NCBI GenBank assembly: GCA_003448875.1
Contig: DLXG01000239.1
Coordinates: 1 to 10,006 of the forward strand
Direction: 5' to 3'
From: Anaerolineaceae bacterium
Lineage (GTDB): Bacteria; Chloroflexota; Anaerolineae; Anaerolineales; Anaerolineaceae
Length of the DNA stretch: 10,006 nucleotides
In this document: in pieces, positions 1-6,975 of the stretch
Layout: each line of letters starts with the position of its first letter
Position numbering within the stretch: the stretch's first letter is position 1
Program-made: the position numbers and the translations under genes
The notes under the pieces: generated by a model
What the model was told of the DNA's origin: nothing
The model's database searches: none
What the model saw: only the letters and a program-made list of their open reading frames with translations

Positions 1-1
1 G

Positions 2-739
2 GATGAAGAATACCTGAAAGGCTACCGCTCGATTGCCGAAAGAAGAGAGGCCGAGCTGCGCTGTGCGGCCGGAAAATTGGGGCTGGCGGGGGTTTACTTT
101 CTTGGCTGGCGCGATTCGGGCATGCCCGGCTCGCCCGATAATCAGCATCCGCAGGCCCTCATTCAGCAGCCGCTGGCGCAGGTGGCTGCCCAAATTGCCG
201 GTTACATCCGTAAACTCAGACCGGACGTACTGATTACCTTTGACCCCATTGGCGGTTATCGCCACCCCGATCATATTTTCATCCATCGCGCCACAGTTGA
301 GGCGTTCCGGCTGGCCAGTGATGAAAACTGGCAGGATGCCGAAAATTTGCCCCCCCACCGTCCGGCTAAGTTCTATTTTCAAACCATTCCGCGCGGTTTC
401 TTGCGTTTCATCGTCCGTTTGTTGCGGCTGTTTGGCAGAGACCCCCGTAAGTACGGGCGCAACGGCGATATTGATCTGGTGGCGATCAGCGAGGTGGATT
501 TTCCCACACATGCCGTGATTGATTACCGCCCGGTAGCGGATATTCGCGACGAGGCCTCACGCTGCCATGCCAGCCAGGGCGGCGGCTCACTGACCGGCGG
601 TTTGTTTGCTCCATTAAGGCGGATTTTCGCCTCAAAAGAGCTGTACATGCAATACTATCCTGAGCCAAAAAATGGGCGGGTTGAACGAGACCTCTTTGAT
701 GGTATCGTTCAACTGCCGCCCTTCAAACGTGAGTCCTGA
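2..739 (+). CDS. PIG-L (LmbE-like) family deacetylase, N-terminus missing
   Basis: Partial gene: the frame is open from the left edge (245 residues visible), so the true start and the first metal-binding motif of the family (AHPDDE-like) lie outside the window. Visible family marks are the stretch RREAELRCAAGKLGL, the segment LGWRDSGMPG, then RPDVLITFDPIGGYRHPDH. In PIG-L enzymes such as MshB the histidine of the last motif completes the zinc site (here the HPDH codons fall at 263-274). The family removes N-acetyl or other N-acyl groups from sugars, for example N-acetylglucosamine in glycolipids or thiol glycosides; the substrate here cannot be told. A basic, hydrophobic stretch around nt 400-450 (FLRFIVRLLRLFGR) could be a lid or membrane-surface helix, which is inference. 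There is no sign of truncation at the C-terminus. The gene converges on clpB with only 8 bp between the stop codons. Confidence 0.85.
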   Translation, partial: DEEYLKGYRSIAERREAELRCAAGKLGLAGVYFLGWRDSGMPGSPDNQHPQALIQQPLAQVAAQIAGYIRKLRPDVLITFDPIGGYRHPDHIFIHRATVEAFRLASDENWQDAENLPPHRPAKFYFQTIPRGFLRFIVRLLRLFGRDPRKYGRNGDIDLVAISEVDFPTHAVIDYRPVADIRDEASRCHASQGGGSLTGGLFAPLRRIFASKELYMQYYPEPKNGRVERDLFDGIVQLPPFKRES

Positions 740-752
740 TGACTCAATCAGG
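735..752. terminator. Possible small bidirectional hairpin between convergent genes
   Basis: A perfect 6-bp inverted repeat, CCTGAT (735-740) and ATCAGG (747-752) with a 6-nt loop, covers both stop codons of the convergent deacetylase gene and clpB. A few more pairs are possible beyond one mismatch. Neither side has a T-run, so this is at best a weak or Rho-assisted transcription end; the symmetric placement over two stops is the main argument. Confidence 0.3.
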
Positions 753-3342
753 CTTCAACGGGTTCGCCTTCTACAACAGACTGGAACACCAGTCCTTCGG
801 GTGAAGCATCAATCAAAACGGTGTCGCCTTCCTTGAATTCACCTGCCAGAACTTTGAGCGCCAGCACGTCCTGCACCTCGCGCTGGATGGTGCGTTTGAG
901 CGGGCGGGCCCCAAAGTCAGGGTCATAACCGGCCTGAGCCAGATATTCCTTAGCGGCCGGGGTAACTTCCAGTTTCAAGTGGCGTTGTGCCAGCAAGTTG
1001 GCCAGCCGCGCCAGCTGGATATCCACGATCTTGACCAGATCCTCGCGGGTGAGCGGATCGAACACCACGATTTCATCAATGCGGTTCAAGAACTCCGGGC
1101 GGAAGTGAGCCTGCAAGATGCGATTGAGGGTCTCCCGTCCGGGCTTTCCGCCGGCGTGGTTCAGCCACAGTTCGCTGCCCAGATTGGAGGTCATAATGAC
1201 CACCGTATTACGGAAGTCTACCGTACGTCCCTGACCATCGGTCAGACGGCCGTCGTCCAGCAGTTGCAGCAGGACGTTAAAGACCTCTGGATGGGCCTTT
1301 TCGATCTCATCGAACAGCACCACACTGTACGGCTTGCGCCGCACGGCTTCGGTTAGCTGGCCGCCTTCTTCGTAGCCGACATATCCCGGCGGAGCACCGA
1401 CCAACCGCGAAACGGTGTGCTTTTCCTGATACTCGCTCATGTCAATGCGGATCATGGCTTTCTCATCGTCAAAGAGGAACTCCGCCAGAGCGCGTGCCAG
1501 TTCCGTTTTACCCACACCGGTTGGCCCAAGGAAGATGAACGAACCGATGGGGCGGTTGGGGTCTTGCAGACCCGCTCTGGCGCGGCGCACCGCATTGGAG
1601 ACCACCCGGATGGCTTCATCCTGCCCAACCACACGCTGGTGCAGGCGTTCTTCCATGTGCAGCAGTTTCTGCATTTCGCCTTCCATCAGTCGCGAAACGG
1701 GAATACCCGTCCAGCGTGAGACGATTTCGGCGATTTCTTCGGCGTCCACTTCTTCTTTGAGCAGAGCGCCCTCAGCCTGAATTTCTTTCAGGCGGTTTTC
1801 AGCCTCACGCAGTTGCTGTTCAAGTTCGCGCAGCAAACCGTAGCGCAAACGGGCGGCTTTTTCAAGGTCATTACGCCGTTCGGCGTCTTCCATTTCGATG
1901 CGGGCCTGCTCAATCTTTTCCTTGACTTCCCGCAGAGCCGCAATCGCCTGCTTTTCGGTCTCCCAGCGGGTGTGCAATTCGGCGGCATGCTCGCGCAGAT
2001 CGGCCAGTTCCTGCTCCAGTTTTTCCAGCCGTTCTTTGGAGGCCTTGTCCTTTTCCTTTTGAAGCGCCTGCCGTTCAATTTCCAATTGCATGATCTGACG
2101 ATCCACTTCATCCAGCGCCTGCGGTTTGGAGTCAATTTCGGTGCGCAGGCGGGCAGCGGCTTCGTCAATCAGGTCAATGGCTTTGTCGGGCAAATGCCGG
2201 TCAGTGATGTAGCGGTGTGAAAGCGTAGCCGCAGCAATGACAGCGGCATCGGTAATGCGAACACCGTGATGCACTTCATAGCGTTGTTTTAACCCGCGCA
2301 AGATGCTGATGGTATCTTCAACCGAGGGTTCTTCCACCAGCACAGGCTGGAAGCGGCGTTCCAGCGCCGGGTCTTTTTCAATGTGCTTGCGGTATTCGTC
2401 AATCGTGGTGGCGCCAATCATGTGCAGTTCACCGCGCGCCAGCATGGGCTTGAGCATGTTACCGGCGTCCATGGCGCCTTCGGCTGCACCGGCTCCGACA
2501 ACGGTATGCATCTCGTCCACGAACAGAATAATTTCCCCGGCTGCGCTGGTAATTTCGTGCAGCACAGCCTTGAGACGTTCTTCAAATTCACCGCGGTATT
2601 TCGCCCCGGCAACCAGTGCGCCCATATCGAGCTGCACGATGCGTTTGTGCTTCAAGCCTTCCGGTACATCACCGTTGACGATGCGCTGAGCCAAGCCTTC
2701 CACGATGGCGGTTTTCCCCACGCCGGGGTCGCCAATTAAGGCGGGGTTGTTTTTGGTGCGGCGCGAAAGAATTTGAATCACACGGCGGATTTCTTCATCA
2801 CGCCCGATAACCGGGTCAAGTTTGCCCTGGCGCGCCATGGCGGTCAGGTCGCGCCCGTACTTTTCCAATGCCTGATAGGTGGCTTCCGGGTTTTGTGAAG
2901 TAACCCGCTGCGTACCCCGCACCGAAGCAAGGGCTTTGAGAATGGATTCCTTGGTTACGCCATACTGGCTTAACCGGCGGCCTTCGATGCTTTCGGTCAA
3001 GCCCAGCAGGATGTGTTCTGTTGAAACATAATCATCCTGCATGCCTTTGGCGTAGCGTTCGGCGCTGCTGAGCACATCCGCCGCCGGACGGGATAGGCCG
3101 ACTTCCCCCGCCGCGCCGTAGACTTTGGGGCGTTTTTCCAGATCCTGAGTTAACTCCTGCCGGATGGCCAGCACACTCCCGGCGATGCGCGTAATCACAG
3201 CAGGGACAACGCCATCTTCCTGTTGAATTAATGCAAGCAGCAAATGGGCTGGTTCAATGGCTTGATGGTTCAAGTCCTGTGCCAGTCTTTGCGCCTGAAA
3301 AATGGCTTCCTGGGCTTTTTGGGTGTATTTATCTAAGTTCAT
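748..3342 (-). CDS. clpB: ATP-dependent chaperone ClpB (protein disaggregase)
   Basis: Cytoplasmic hexameric AAA+ disaggregase that, with DnaK, pulls polypeptides out of aggregates through its central pore. At 864 residues it has the usual full length. Domains in order: Clp N-terminal repeats (about 1-145); first AAA domain with Walker A GDPGVGKT (204-211), Walker B VDE (275-277), pore loop KYRG (248-251) and the arginine pair R329-R330; a long charged coiled-coil middle domain (about 405-530); second AAA domain with Walker A GPTGVGKT (606-613), Walker B FDE (677-679), pore loop GYVGY (653-657) and sensor 2 GARPLKR (811-817). The long middle domain and the lack of a ClpP-binding loop separate it from ClpC and ClpA. 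The start is an ATG preceded by AAGGAGG (3348-3354) at 5-nt spacing. The gene is single, divergent from lipB and convergent with the deacetylase gene. Heat-shock control is expected from the family, but no CIRCE, HAIR or CtsR box was recognised upstream. Confidence 0.98.
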   Translation of the reverse strand: MNLDKYTQKAQEAIFQAQRLAQDLNHQAIEPAHLLLALIQQEDGVVPAVITRIAGSVLAIRQELTQDLEKRPKVYGAAGEVGLSRPAADVLSSAERYAKGMQDDYVSTEHILLGLTESIEGRRLSQYGVTKESILKALASVRGTQRVTSQNPEATYQALEKYGRDLTAMARQGKLDPVIGRDEEIRRVIQILSRRTKNNPALIGDPGVGKTAIVEGLAQRIVNGDVPEGLKHKRIVQLDMGALVAGAKYRGEFEERLKAVLHEITSAAGEIILFVDEMHTVVGAGAAEGAMDAGNMLKPMLARGELHMIGATTIDEYRKHIEKDPALERRFQPVLVEEPSVEDTISILRGLKQRYEVHHGVRITDAAVIAAATLSHRYITDRHLPDKAIDLIDEAAARLRTEIDSKPQALDEVDRQIMQLEIERQALQKEKDKASKERLEKLEQELADLREHAAELHTRWETEKQAIAALREVKEKIEQARIEMEDAERRNDLEKAARLRYGLLRELEQQLREAENRLKEIQAEGALLKEEVDAEEIAEIVSRWTGIPVSRLMEGEMQKLLHMEERLHQRVVGQDEAIRVVSNAVRRARAGLQDPNRPIGSFIFLGPTGVGKTELARALAEFLFDDEKAMIRIDMSEYQEKHTVSRLVGAPPGYVGYEEGGQLTEAVRRKPYSVVLFDEIEKAHPEVFNVLLQLLDDGRLTDGQGRTVDFRNTVVIMTSNLGSELWLNHAGGKPGRETLNRILQAHFRPEFLNRIDEIVVFDPLTREDLVKIVDIQLARLANLLAQRHLKLEVTPAAKEYLAQAGYDPDFGARPLKRTIQREVQDVLALKVLAGEFKEGDTVLIDASPEGLVFQSVVEGEPVEA

Positions 3343-3378
3343 ATGATCCTCCTTATAATTGCTGATTTACCAATAAAT

Positions 3379-3398
3379 CCATGACGGGTCTATCATGG
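3379..3398. promoter_or_regulatory. Inverted repeat upstream of clpB, candidate operator
   Basis: Perfect 6-bp arms CCATGA (3379-3384) and TCATGG (3393-3398) separated by 8 bp, centred about 47 nt upstream of the clpB start. The spacing of arm centres (14 bp) and the position in the clpB leader or promoter would suit a dimeric repressor. A further CATG lies at 3406-3409. It does not match the CIRCE, HspR (HAIR) or CtsR consensus. It could be chance; no second copy is visible in the window. Confidence 0.35.
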
Positions 3399-3414
3399 CT
3401 GTATTCATGCTAGG

Positions 3415-3444
3415 CTGAAAATATAAGATTTGTGTCGGTAAAAT
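3415..3444 (+). promoter_or_regulatory. Weak candidate promoter for lipB
   Basis: CTGAAA (3415-3420) and TAAAAT (3439-3444) resemble -35 and -10 hexamers (4/6 and 5/6 matches) with an 18-bp spacer. An alternative -10, TATACT at 3491-3496, is closer to the gene but has no -35 match. The whole 195-bp gap 3343-3537 is AT-rich and must hold promoters for both divergent genes; for clpB the only -10-like element seen is TATATT (minus strand, 3420-3425), without a good -35. Confidence 0.25.
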
Positions 3445-3454
3445 ATTAGAGAAT

Positions 3455-3519
3455 GTTAAGAAAACAAAACGTAGGCTAAACAATTAAGGGTATACTTGAT
3501 TTAGTTAAGCAAACAAAAC
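3455..3519. repeat. Pair of 16-bp direct repeats in the clpB/lipB intergenic region
   Basis: GTTAAGAAAACAAAAC at 3455-3470 recurs as GTTAAGCAAACAAAAC at 3504-3519, 15 of 16 bases identical and 49 bp apart start to start. A second, shorter pair, TAGGCTGAA (3411-3419) and TAGGCTAAA (3472-3480), lies 61 bp apart in the same gap. The copies sit on either side of a TATACT -10-like hexamer (3491-3496). The placement suggests a pair of binding sites for a regulator of lipB or clpB; the low complexity of the A-rich half lowers the weight. Confidence 0.6.
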
Positions 3520-3537
3520 AGAGAGCATATTCCTCAT

Positions 3538-4275
3538 ATGGAAAATGTAAAGGTTTGTCAGGTTTACTGGCTGGGAGAGATTGAGTATCAGCAGGCGTGG
3601 GATCTGCAGAACCGACTGGCAGAGCGGATTGCGGGCGGTGAGCAGCCACCAGCATTGTTGTTACTGGAACACCCTCACACTTACACCATCGGTCGGCGCG
3701 GCGGACGTGAGCATATCCTCTGGCCGCCGGAGGAAATTCAAAAACGGGGCATTGCCATTTTTGAGGTTGACCGCGGCGGTGATATCACCTACCACGGCCC
3801 GGGCCAACTGGTGGGTTACCCGCTCTTGCCCCTGGCCGCGCCCGGCTGGCAGGGTGAGCGGCTGCCGCAGGCTGATTTTGTCGGATACGTGCGTAAACTT
3901 GAAGAACTTTTGATTCGGACGCTGGCGTATTATGGGATTCAGGCCTTCCGGCGGGAAGGATTGACCGGTGTCTGGGTGAATCATGCCAGCGGTGAATTTA
4001 ATCTGCCGGTCAAAATTGCCTCGATTGGCGTCAAGGTGGATGCGCGCGGCGTATCGCGGCACGGCTTTGCCCTGAATGTTCAACCGGACATGCTCTACTG
4101 GCAGGGGATTGTTCCTTGCGGTCTGGACGGCGTACAAATGGCGGCCATGGCGGACTGGCTTTCACCCTGCCCGTCGGTGCGGGAGGTGGCCGAACAGGTT
4201 AGCCGCGAGTTCACAACGGTGTTTGATACCTTGATCCAGTGGCAGGCTTCTCTGCCTTCTGGTTTATACGGATGA
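3538..4275 (+). CDS. lipB: Octanoyltransferase LipB (lipoate biosynthesis)
   Basis: Moves the octanoyl group from octanoyl-acyl carrier protein to the lipoyl-domain lysine of 2-oxoacid dehydrogenase complexes or GcvH, the first step of de novo protein lipoylation; LipA then inserts sulfur. The 245-residue protein shows the family signatures: EHPHTYTIGRRG (44-55), RGGDITYHGPGQLVGYPLL (79-97), the catalytic lysine K159 in VKIASIGVK, HGFALNV (175-181), and the catalytic cysteine C194 in IVPCGLDG. All expected catalytic residues are present and the length is normal. The ATG is preceded only by a weak purine run (GAGAG, 12 nt upstream), so translation initiation may be modest. Its last 12 nt overlap the end of the convergent phosphatase gene. 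lipA is not in the window. Confidence 0.96.
   Translation: MENVKVCQVYWLGEIEYQQAWDLQNRLAERIAGGEQPPALLLLEHPHTYTIGRRGGREHILWPPEEIQKRGIAIFEVDRGGDITYHGPGQLVGYPLLPLAAPGWQGERLPQADFVGYVRKLEELLIRTLAYYGIQAFRREGLTGVWVNHASGEFNLPVKIASIGVKVDARGVSRHGFALNVQPDMLYWQGIVPCGLDGVQMAAMADWLSPCPSVREVAEQVSREFTTVFDTLIQWQASLPSGLYG
4236..4262. terminator. Hairpin at the lipB/ppx convergent ends
   Basis: GGCAG (4241-4245) and CTGCC (4252-4256) form a stem with a 6-nt loop, extended after a small internal loop by CCAG (4236-4239) and CTGG (4259-4262). On the minus strand it begins directly after the stop codon of the phosphatase gene; on the plus strand it is followed by TTTAT. There is no real T-tract either way, so termination is only suggested. 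It lies inside the lipB coding end. Confidence 0.35.
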
Positions 4276-5847
4276 TTTGGCAATTACTCGCACCACCAGC
4301 GGGCGGTTGAATGTTTTCTCGAAGGCTTCGAGATGATTTTCCACGCCCCATTGCTCTAACTGACAGTCTTGATCGGAAAACATCTCAAGGATGACTTCTT
4401 TTTTATCGCCAGCCACAAAACGGGCACGGTGGACTGCTCCAGTATGGCTGCGATCCAGACTTTCGGACAGGCGCAATATCATACCCAATACCTTAACCGC
4501 TGTTTGGGAGTCTTTATCCAATGCGGCAAATTCCGGTTCTTTTTTGCTGGGCAGGGCTTTGCGGTGATGCAGGCTTGACAGGGCCATGATGGCGATCTCT
4601 TTCTGGTCGAAGCCCAGCAGGTCGGCGTTGCGAATCAGATAGTAGGTGTGCATTTGATGATTTTGATAGGAAAGGAATGCGCCAATATCATGCAGCAAGG
4701 CGGCATATTCCAGCAGTTCACGCTCCCAGCGGCCAAGCTGGTGCAGGCCGATCTGGTAGCCCGAATCGTACAGCTGTAAGGCCAGTCTGGCAACATGGCG
4801 GGCATGCGGTTCATCGAAGTTGACGGTACGCGCCAGATGCAGAACAGACCGCTCCCGCACTGTCATCTGACCGAGCATCAGAGACTGGTCGGTGCGCGAG
4901 AGATAATCAATCAGCAATCCGTCCCGCAAGCCGCGTTCACTGGGACGGAATGAGGGCAGTTTAAGTTCTTCCATGATGGTATCAATGATAGCCGCCCCGG
5001 CGATGATAATATCGGCCCGTTCCGGGTTGATGCCGGGAATCTGCCGGCGCTCTTCCAGATTGGCCTGACAGAGAATCTGAATCACCTCTTTGAGTTGCGC
5101 GTGGGTGATTTCATCCTCGCGCTCCAATTTACGTCTGAAAAAGCGATGGGCTGCAATGTCTGCCAGATTTAGAATCGTGCCGGAAGATCCGTAAACCACA
5201 TCAATTTTGTAGGGCTGGACTCGTTGAATGGTGCGCACGATAATATTGCGGACGTAGTTTTGAATCAAGGCGTAGCGAATGGGGGAAATGGGTTCCTGTT
5301 CGTTGGGCAGGAAGAACATGGTCGTCAGGCGGATTGCACCTAACTTAAGCGAATCCAACAGGTGATACTGCTGCTGATCGCCGACAATGATTTCCGTACT
5401 ACCGCCGCCAATATCAATAAAGAGAGCCTGCTTATCTGCCAGATGGACACCCGAAGCAACGCCTAGATAAATCAGACGGGCTTCTTCAAGACCGGAAATG
5501 GCGCGGACATCCAAACCGGCTTCATCTTTCAGTCGCTGGATGAATTCGCTTCGGTTGCTGGCTTCGCGGGTGGCCGATGTGGCAACCGCGATGATTTCTT
5601 CAGCGTGCCGCTGGCGGGCAAGTTCGGCAAATTTGCGGCAAACGATTATGGCACGATCCATCGCTTCAGGCTGAAGGATTTGCTCAATAAACTCGCCTTC
5701 ACCGAGACGGACGACTTCTTTTTGAGCCGTAAGCACCTGATAGGTTTTGTTGGGGTTGATCCGTACCAATAAAAGACGGATGGAGTTTGTGCCAATGTCA
5801 ATGAAAGCGACCACCCGGCTTTTGGAAGGGATTTCAGAATTCTCCAT
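4264..5847 (-). CDS. ppx: Ppx/GppA phosphatase with C-terminal HD domain (exopolyphosphatase or pppGpp phosphatase)
   Basis: Releases terminal phosphates from polyphosphate and/or converts pppGpp to ppGpp; sequence alone does not separate these activities. Of 527 residues, about 1-315 form the ASKHA-fold Ppx/GppA domain: first phosphate loop DIGTNS (17-22), the ATSATRE segment with the expected catalytic glutamate E95, second phosphate loop DIGGGS (145-150), SSGT (221-224) and ERGLRDGLL (304-312). Residues about 330-465 form an HD-type helical domain with H351, the HD pair 386-387, H400, H427-H428 and D465, like the C-terminal part of long bacterial Ppx enzymes. Whether this domain is catalytic or only structural is unknown. 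No signal peptide or membrane segment, so cytoplasmic. The ATG overlaps the end of the CHAD gene by 14 nt and has GGAGG about 9 nt upstream, suggesting translational coupling. It ends tail-to-tail over lipB. Confidence 0.93.
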   Translation of the reverse strand: MENSEIPSKSRVVAFIDIGTNSIRLLLVRINPNKTYQVLTAQKEVVRLGEGEFIEQILQPEAMDRAIIVCRKFAELARQRHAEEIIAVATSATREASNRSEFIQRLKDEAGLDVRAISGLEEARLIYLGVASGVHLADKQALFIDIGGGSTEIIVGDQQQYHLLDSLKLGAIRLTTMFFLPNEQEPISPIRYALIQNYVRNIIVRTIQRVQPYKIDVVYGSSGTILNLADIAAHRFFRRKLEREDEITHAQLKEVIQILCQANLEERRQIPGINPERADIIIAGAAIIDTIMEELKLPSFRPSERGLRDGLLIDYLSRTDQSLMLGQMTVRERSVLHLARTVNFDEPHARHVARLALQLYDSGYQIGLHQLGRWERELLEYAALLHDIGAFLSYQNHQMHTYYLIRNADLLGFDQKEIAIMALSSLHHRKALPSKKEPEFAALDKDSQTAVKVLGMILRLSESLDRSHTGAVHRARFVAGDKKEVILEMFSDQDCQLEQWGVENHLEAFEKTFNRPLVVRVIAKSSV

Positions 5848-6847
5848 CGTTCATCTCCTCCGGCTGAGTAAGTTGGGCGTCAGGCTCCGCAGACGGTAAC
5901 TGGACTGCTACGGTATTGCGTAGATTTTCCCATAAGTTTTCTGTCTGCCATTCCTGCCACGAACGGACAAATTGCTGGTAGAGATTTTGGCGTTCCTGCT
6001 CCCGCAGTTCCCGGTAGTACAACAATCCGGGCAGTAATCGTTTGAAAGGACGCGGGTGACCAAAATATTCAATAGTACGTTGGCGTTCCTCTTCAATGAA
6101 TTGTGGTAAGTACGCAATCCAGACATCCGCATCGTGAATTGCTCCCAGCAGATCCTGGCACTGCCGCAAGGACTTGATGAAATATTTCAATTCATCCTCG
6201 TATAACGGCGCAAAAAACTCTAAGGTATAACGCAAATGTTTCCCCGCAATCCGCATGGCGTGCAATTCTGCCACACATTCCGGTTGGGTAACATACGGTT
6301 CAAAGGCAAGAAACTCATCCAGGTGTGCCTCAATGTGCTCATCGGCCAATTTTCTTAATGCAGTATCGCTCAGGTTCAGTTGATTTTTGTAGATTTCGAA
6401 AGGGGCGAGTTTCTGGGTGATCTCGGCTACCAGATCGTCTTTTTCCAGCCTGCGCAGAGCTTTGAGTACGTCTTTTTGCATCTCACGCCGCCGCTGACGC
6501 AGGCGTAACAAGAGACGTAGCACGCCAGCCCGTTCAGGGGGGTTTAACCGGCTGACCAGTTCGCTCAGGTGCTCAATCTGCACGTCTGCATCGCGGGCTG
6601 CTCCCAGCGCACGGGTTACGGCGCGGATGCGCTTACGCCAGTTTTCGTAGCGGCGCGGGGCGAGGAATGGCCCAAAGATGGGTAAGGCACTCCGCAGACG
6701 GCGGGTGGCCACCCGCATCCGATGGACGGCTTCAATATCTTCGGCTTTCTTTACGCCCTCGATTTCATCCACCATAGCACTTAGCTGCCGCAGGATGATG
6801 GTCGCTCCAAAAATCTGGATATTCTGGTTGACCTGAGACTTTGGCAT
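5834..6847 (-). CDS. CHAD domain protein (likely polyphosphate-binding)
   Basis: CHAD domains are helical bundles rich in conserved histidines and basic residues; characterised members bind inorganic polyphosphate and locate to polyphosphate granules. The 337-residue product has two similar halves. The first carries HRMRVATRRLRSAL (42-55) followed by ALGAARDADV (80-89). The second carries LHAMRIAGKHLRYTLEFF (195-212) followed by LLGAIHDADVW (233-243). These repeated H/R/K surfaces fit binding of a long anion. There is no CYTH (triphosphatase) domain fused to it, and no membrane segment. The acidic tail (about 320-337) lies near the overlap with the next gene. ATG at 6847 is chosen over GTG at 6865 because GGAGGTG sits 6 nt ahead of the ATG. 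It is the first gene of a two-gene unit with the Ppx/GppA enzyme, so the pair probably binds and degrades polyphosphate; this role is inferred. Confidence 0.9.
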   Translation of the reverse strand: MPKSQVNQNIQIFGATIILRQLSAMVDEIEGVKKAEDIEAVHRMRVATRRLRSALPIFGPFLAPRRYENWRKRIRAVTRALGAARDADVQIEHLSELVSRLNPPERAGVLRLLLRLRQRRREMQKDVLKALRRLEKDDLVAEITQKLAPFEIYKNQLNLSDTALRKLADEHIEAHLDEFLAFEPYVTQPECVAELHAMRIAGKHLRYTLEFFAPLYEDELKYFIKSLRQCQDLLGAIHDADVWIAYLPQFIEEERQRTIEYFGHPRPFKRLLPGLLYYRELREQERQNLYQQFVRSWQEWQTENLWENLRNTVAVQLPSAEPDAQLTQPEEMNDGEF

Positions 6848-6852
6848 GAGGG

Positions 6853-6859
6853 CACCTCC
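6853..6859 (-). promoter_or_regulatory. Ribosome binding site deciding the CHAD start
   Basis: GGAGGTG on the minus strand, 5 to 6 nt before the ATG at 6847. It lies within the frame that would be translated if the upstream GTG (6865) were used, and so favours the ATG. Confidence 0.75.
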
Positions 6860-6877
6860 ACGCACTGACTGTATTTC

Positions 6878-6886
6878 ATTATAGCA
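6878..6886 (-). promoter_or_regulatory. Extended -10 promoter of the CHAD-ppx unit
   Basis: TGCTATAAT on the minus strand: a perfect TATAAT (6878-6883) with the TG extension. Transcription would begin near 6871, giving a leader of about 24 nt to the CHAD ATG. The -35 region at 17-bp spacing (CTTAAA) is poor, as is usual for extended -10 or activator-dependent promoters. It lies directly downstream of the pst-phoU terminator, making CHAD-ppx a separate transcription unit. Confidence 0.7.
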
Positions 6887-6912
6887 TTGTCCAAGCGGCT
6901 TTTAAGCAGTGT

Positions 6913-6944
6913 AAAAAAAAGCCCCGCCTGATTTTTGACGGGGG
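6913..6944 (-). terminator. Intrinsic terminator of the pst-phoU operon
   Basis: On the minus strand a GC-rich stem, CCCCGTC pairing with GGCGGGG (one G-U pair) around an 8-nt loop, is followed by eight T residues (the A-run at 6913-6920 on the plus strand). It starts about 30 nt after the phoU stop. Stem and T-tract are both strong, so this is a textbook Rho-independent terminator. Confidence 0.92.
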
Positions 6945-6975
6945 TAAGGTTGTAGTATAAAAGAATATGAATATG

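Noticed and set aside
979..2739. Several rightward open frames of 100-135 codons opposite clpB
   Set aside because: All lie antisense to conserved AAA+ and coiled-coil coding sequence of clpB and have no independent evidence.
3343..3537. CIRCE, HspR (HAIR) or CtsR operator upstream of clpB
   Set aside because: I looked for these consensus sequences on both strands and found no convincing match.
3661..4137. Leftward open frame inside lipB
   Set aside because: It is opposite the catalytic part of lipB; its composition is that of a complement-strand shadow.
6848..6865. GTG at 6865 as the CHAD start (six more residues)
   Set aside because: The GGAGGTG ribosome binding site lies inside this stretch and points to the ATG at 6847, and the predicted transcript starts only about 6 nt before the GTG.
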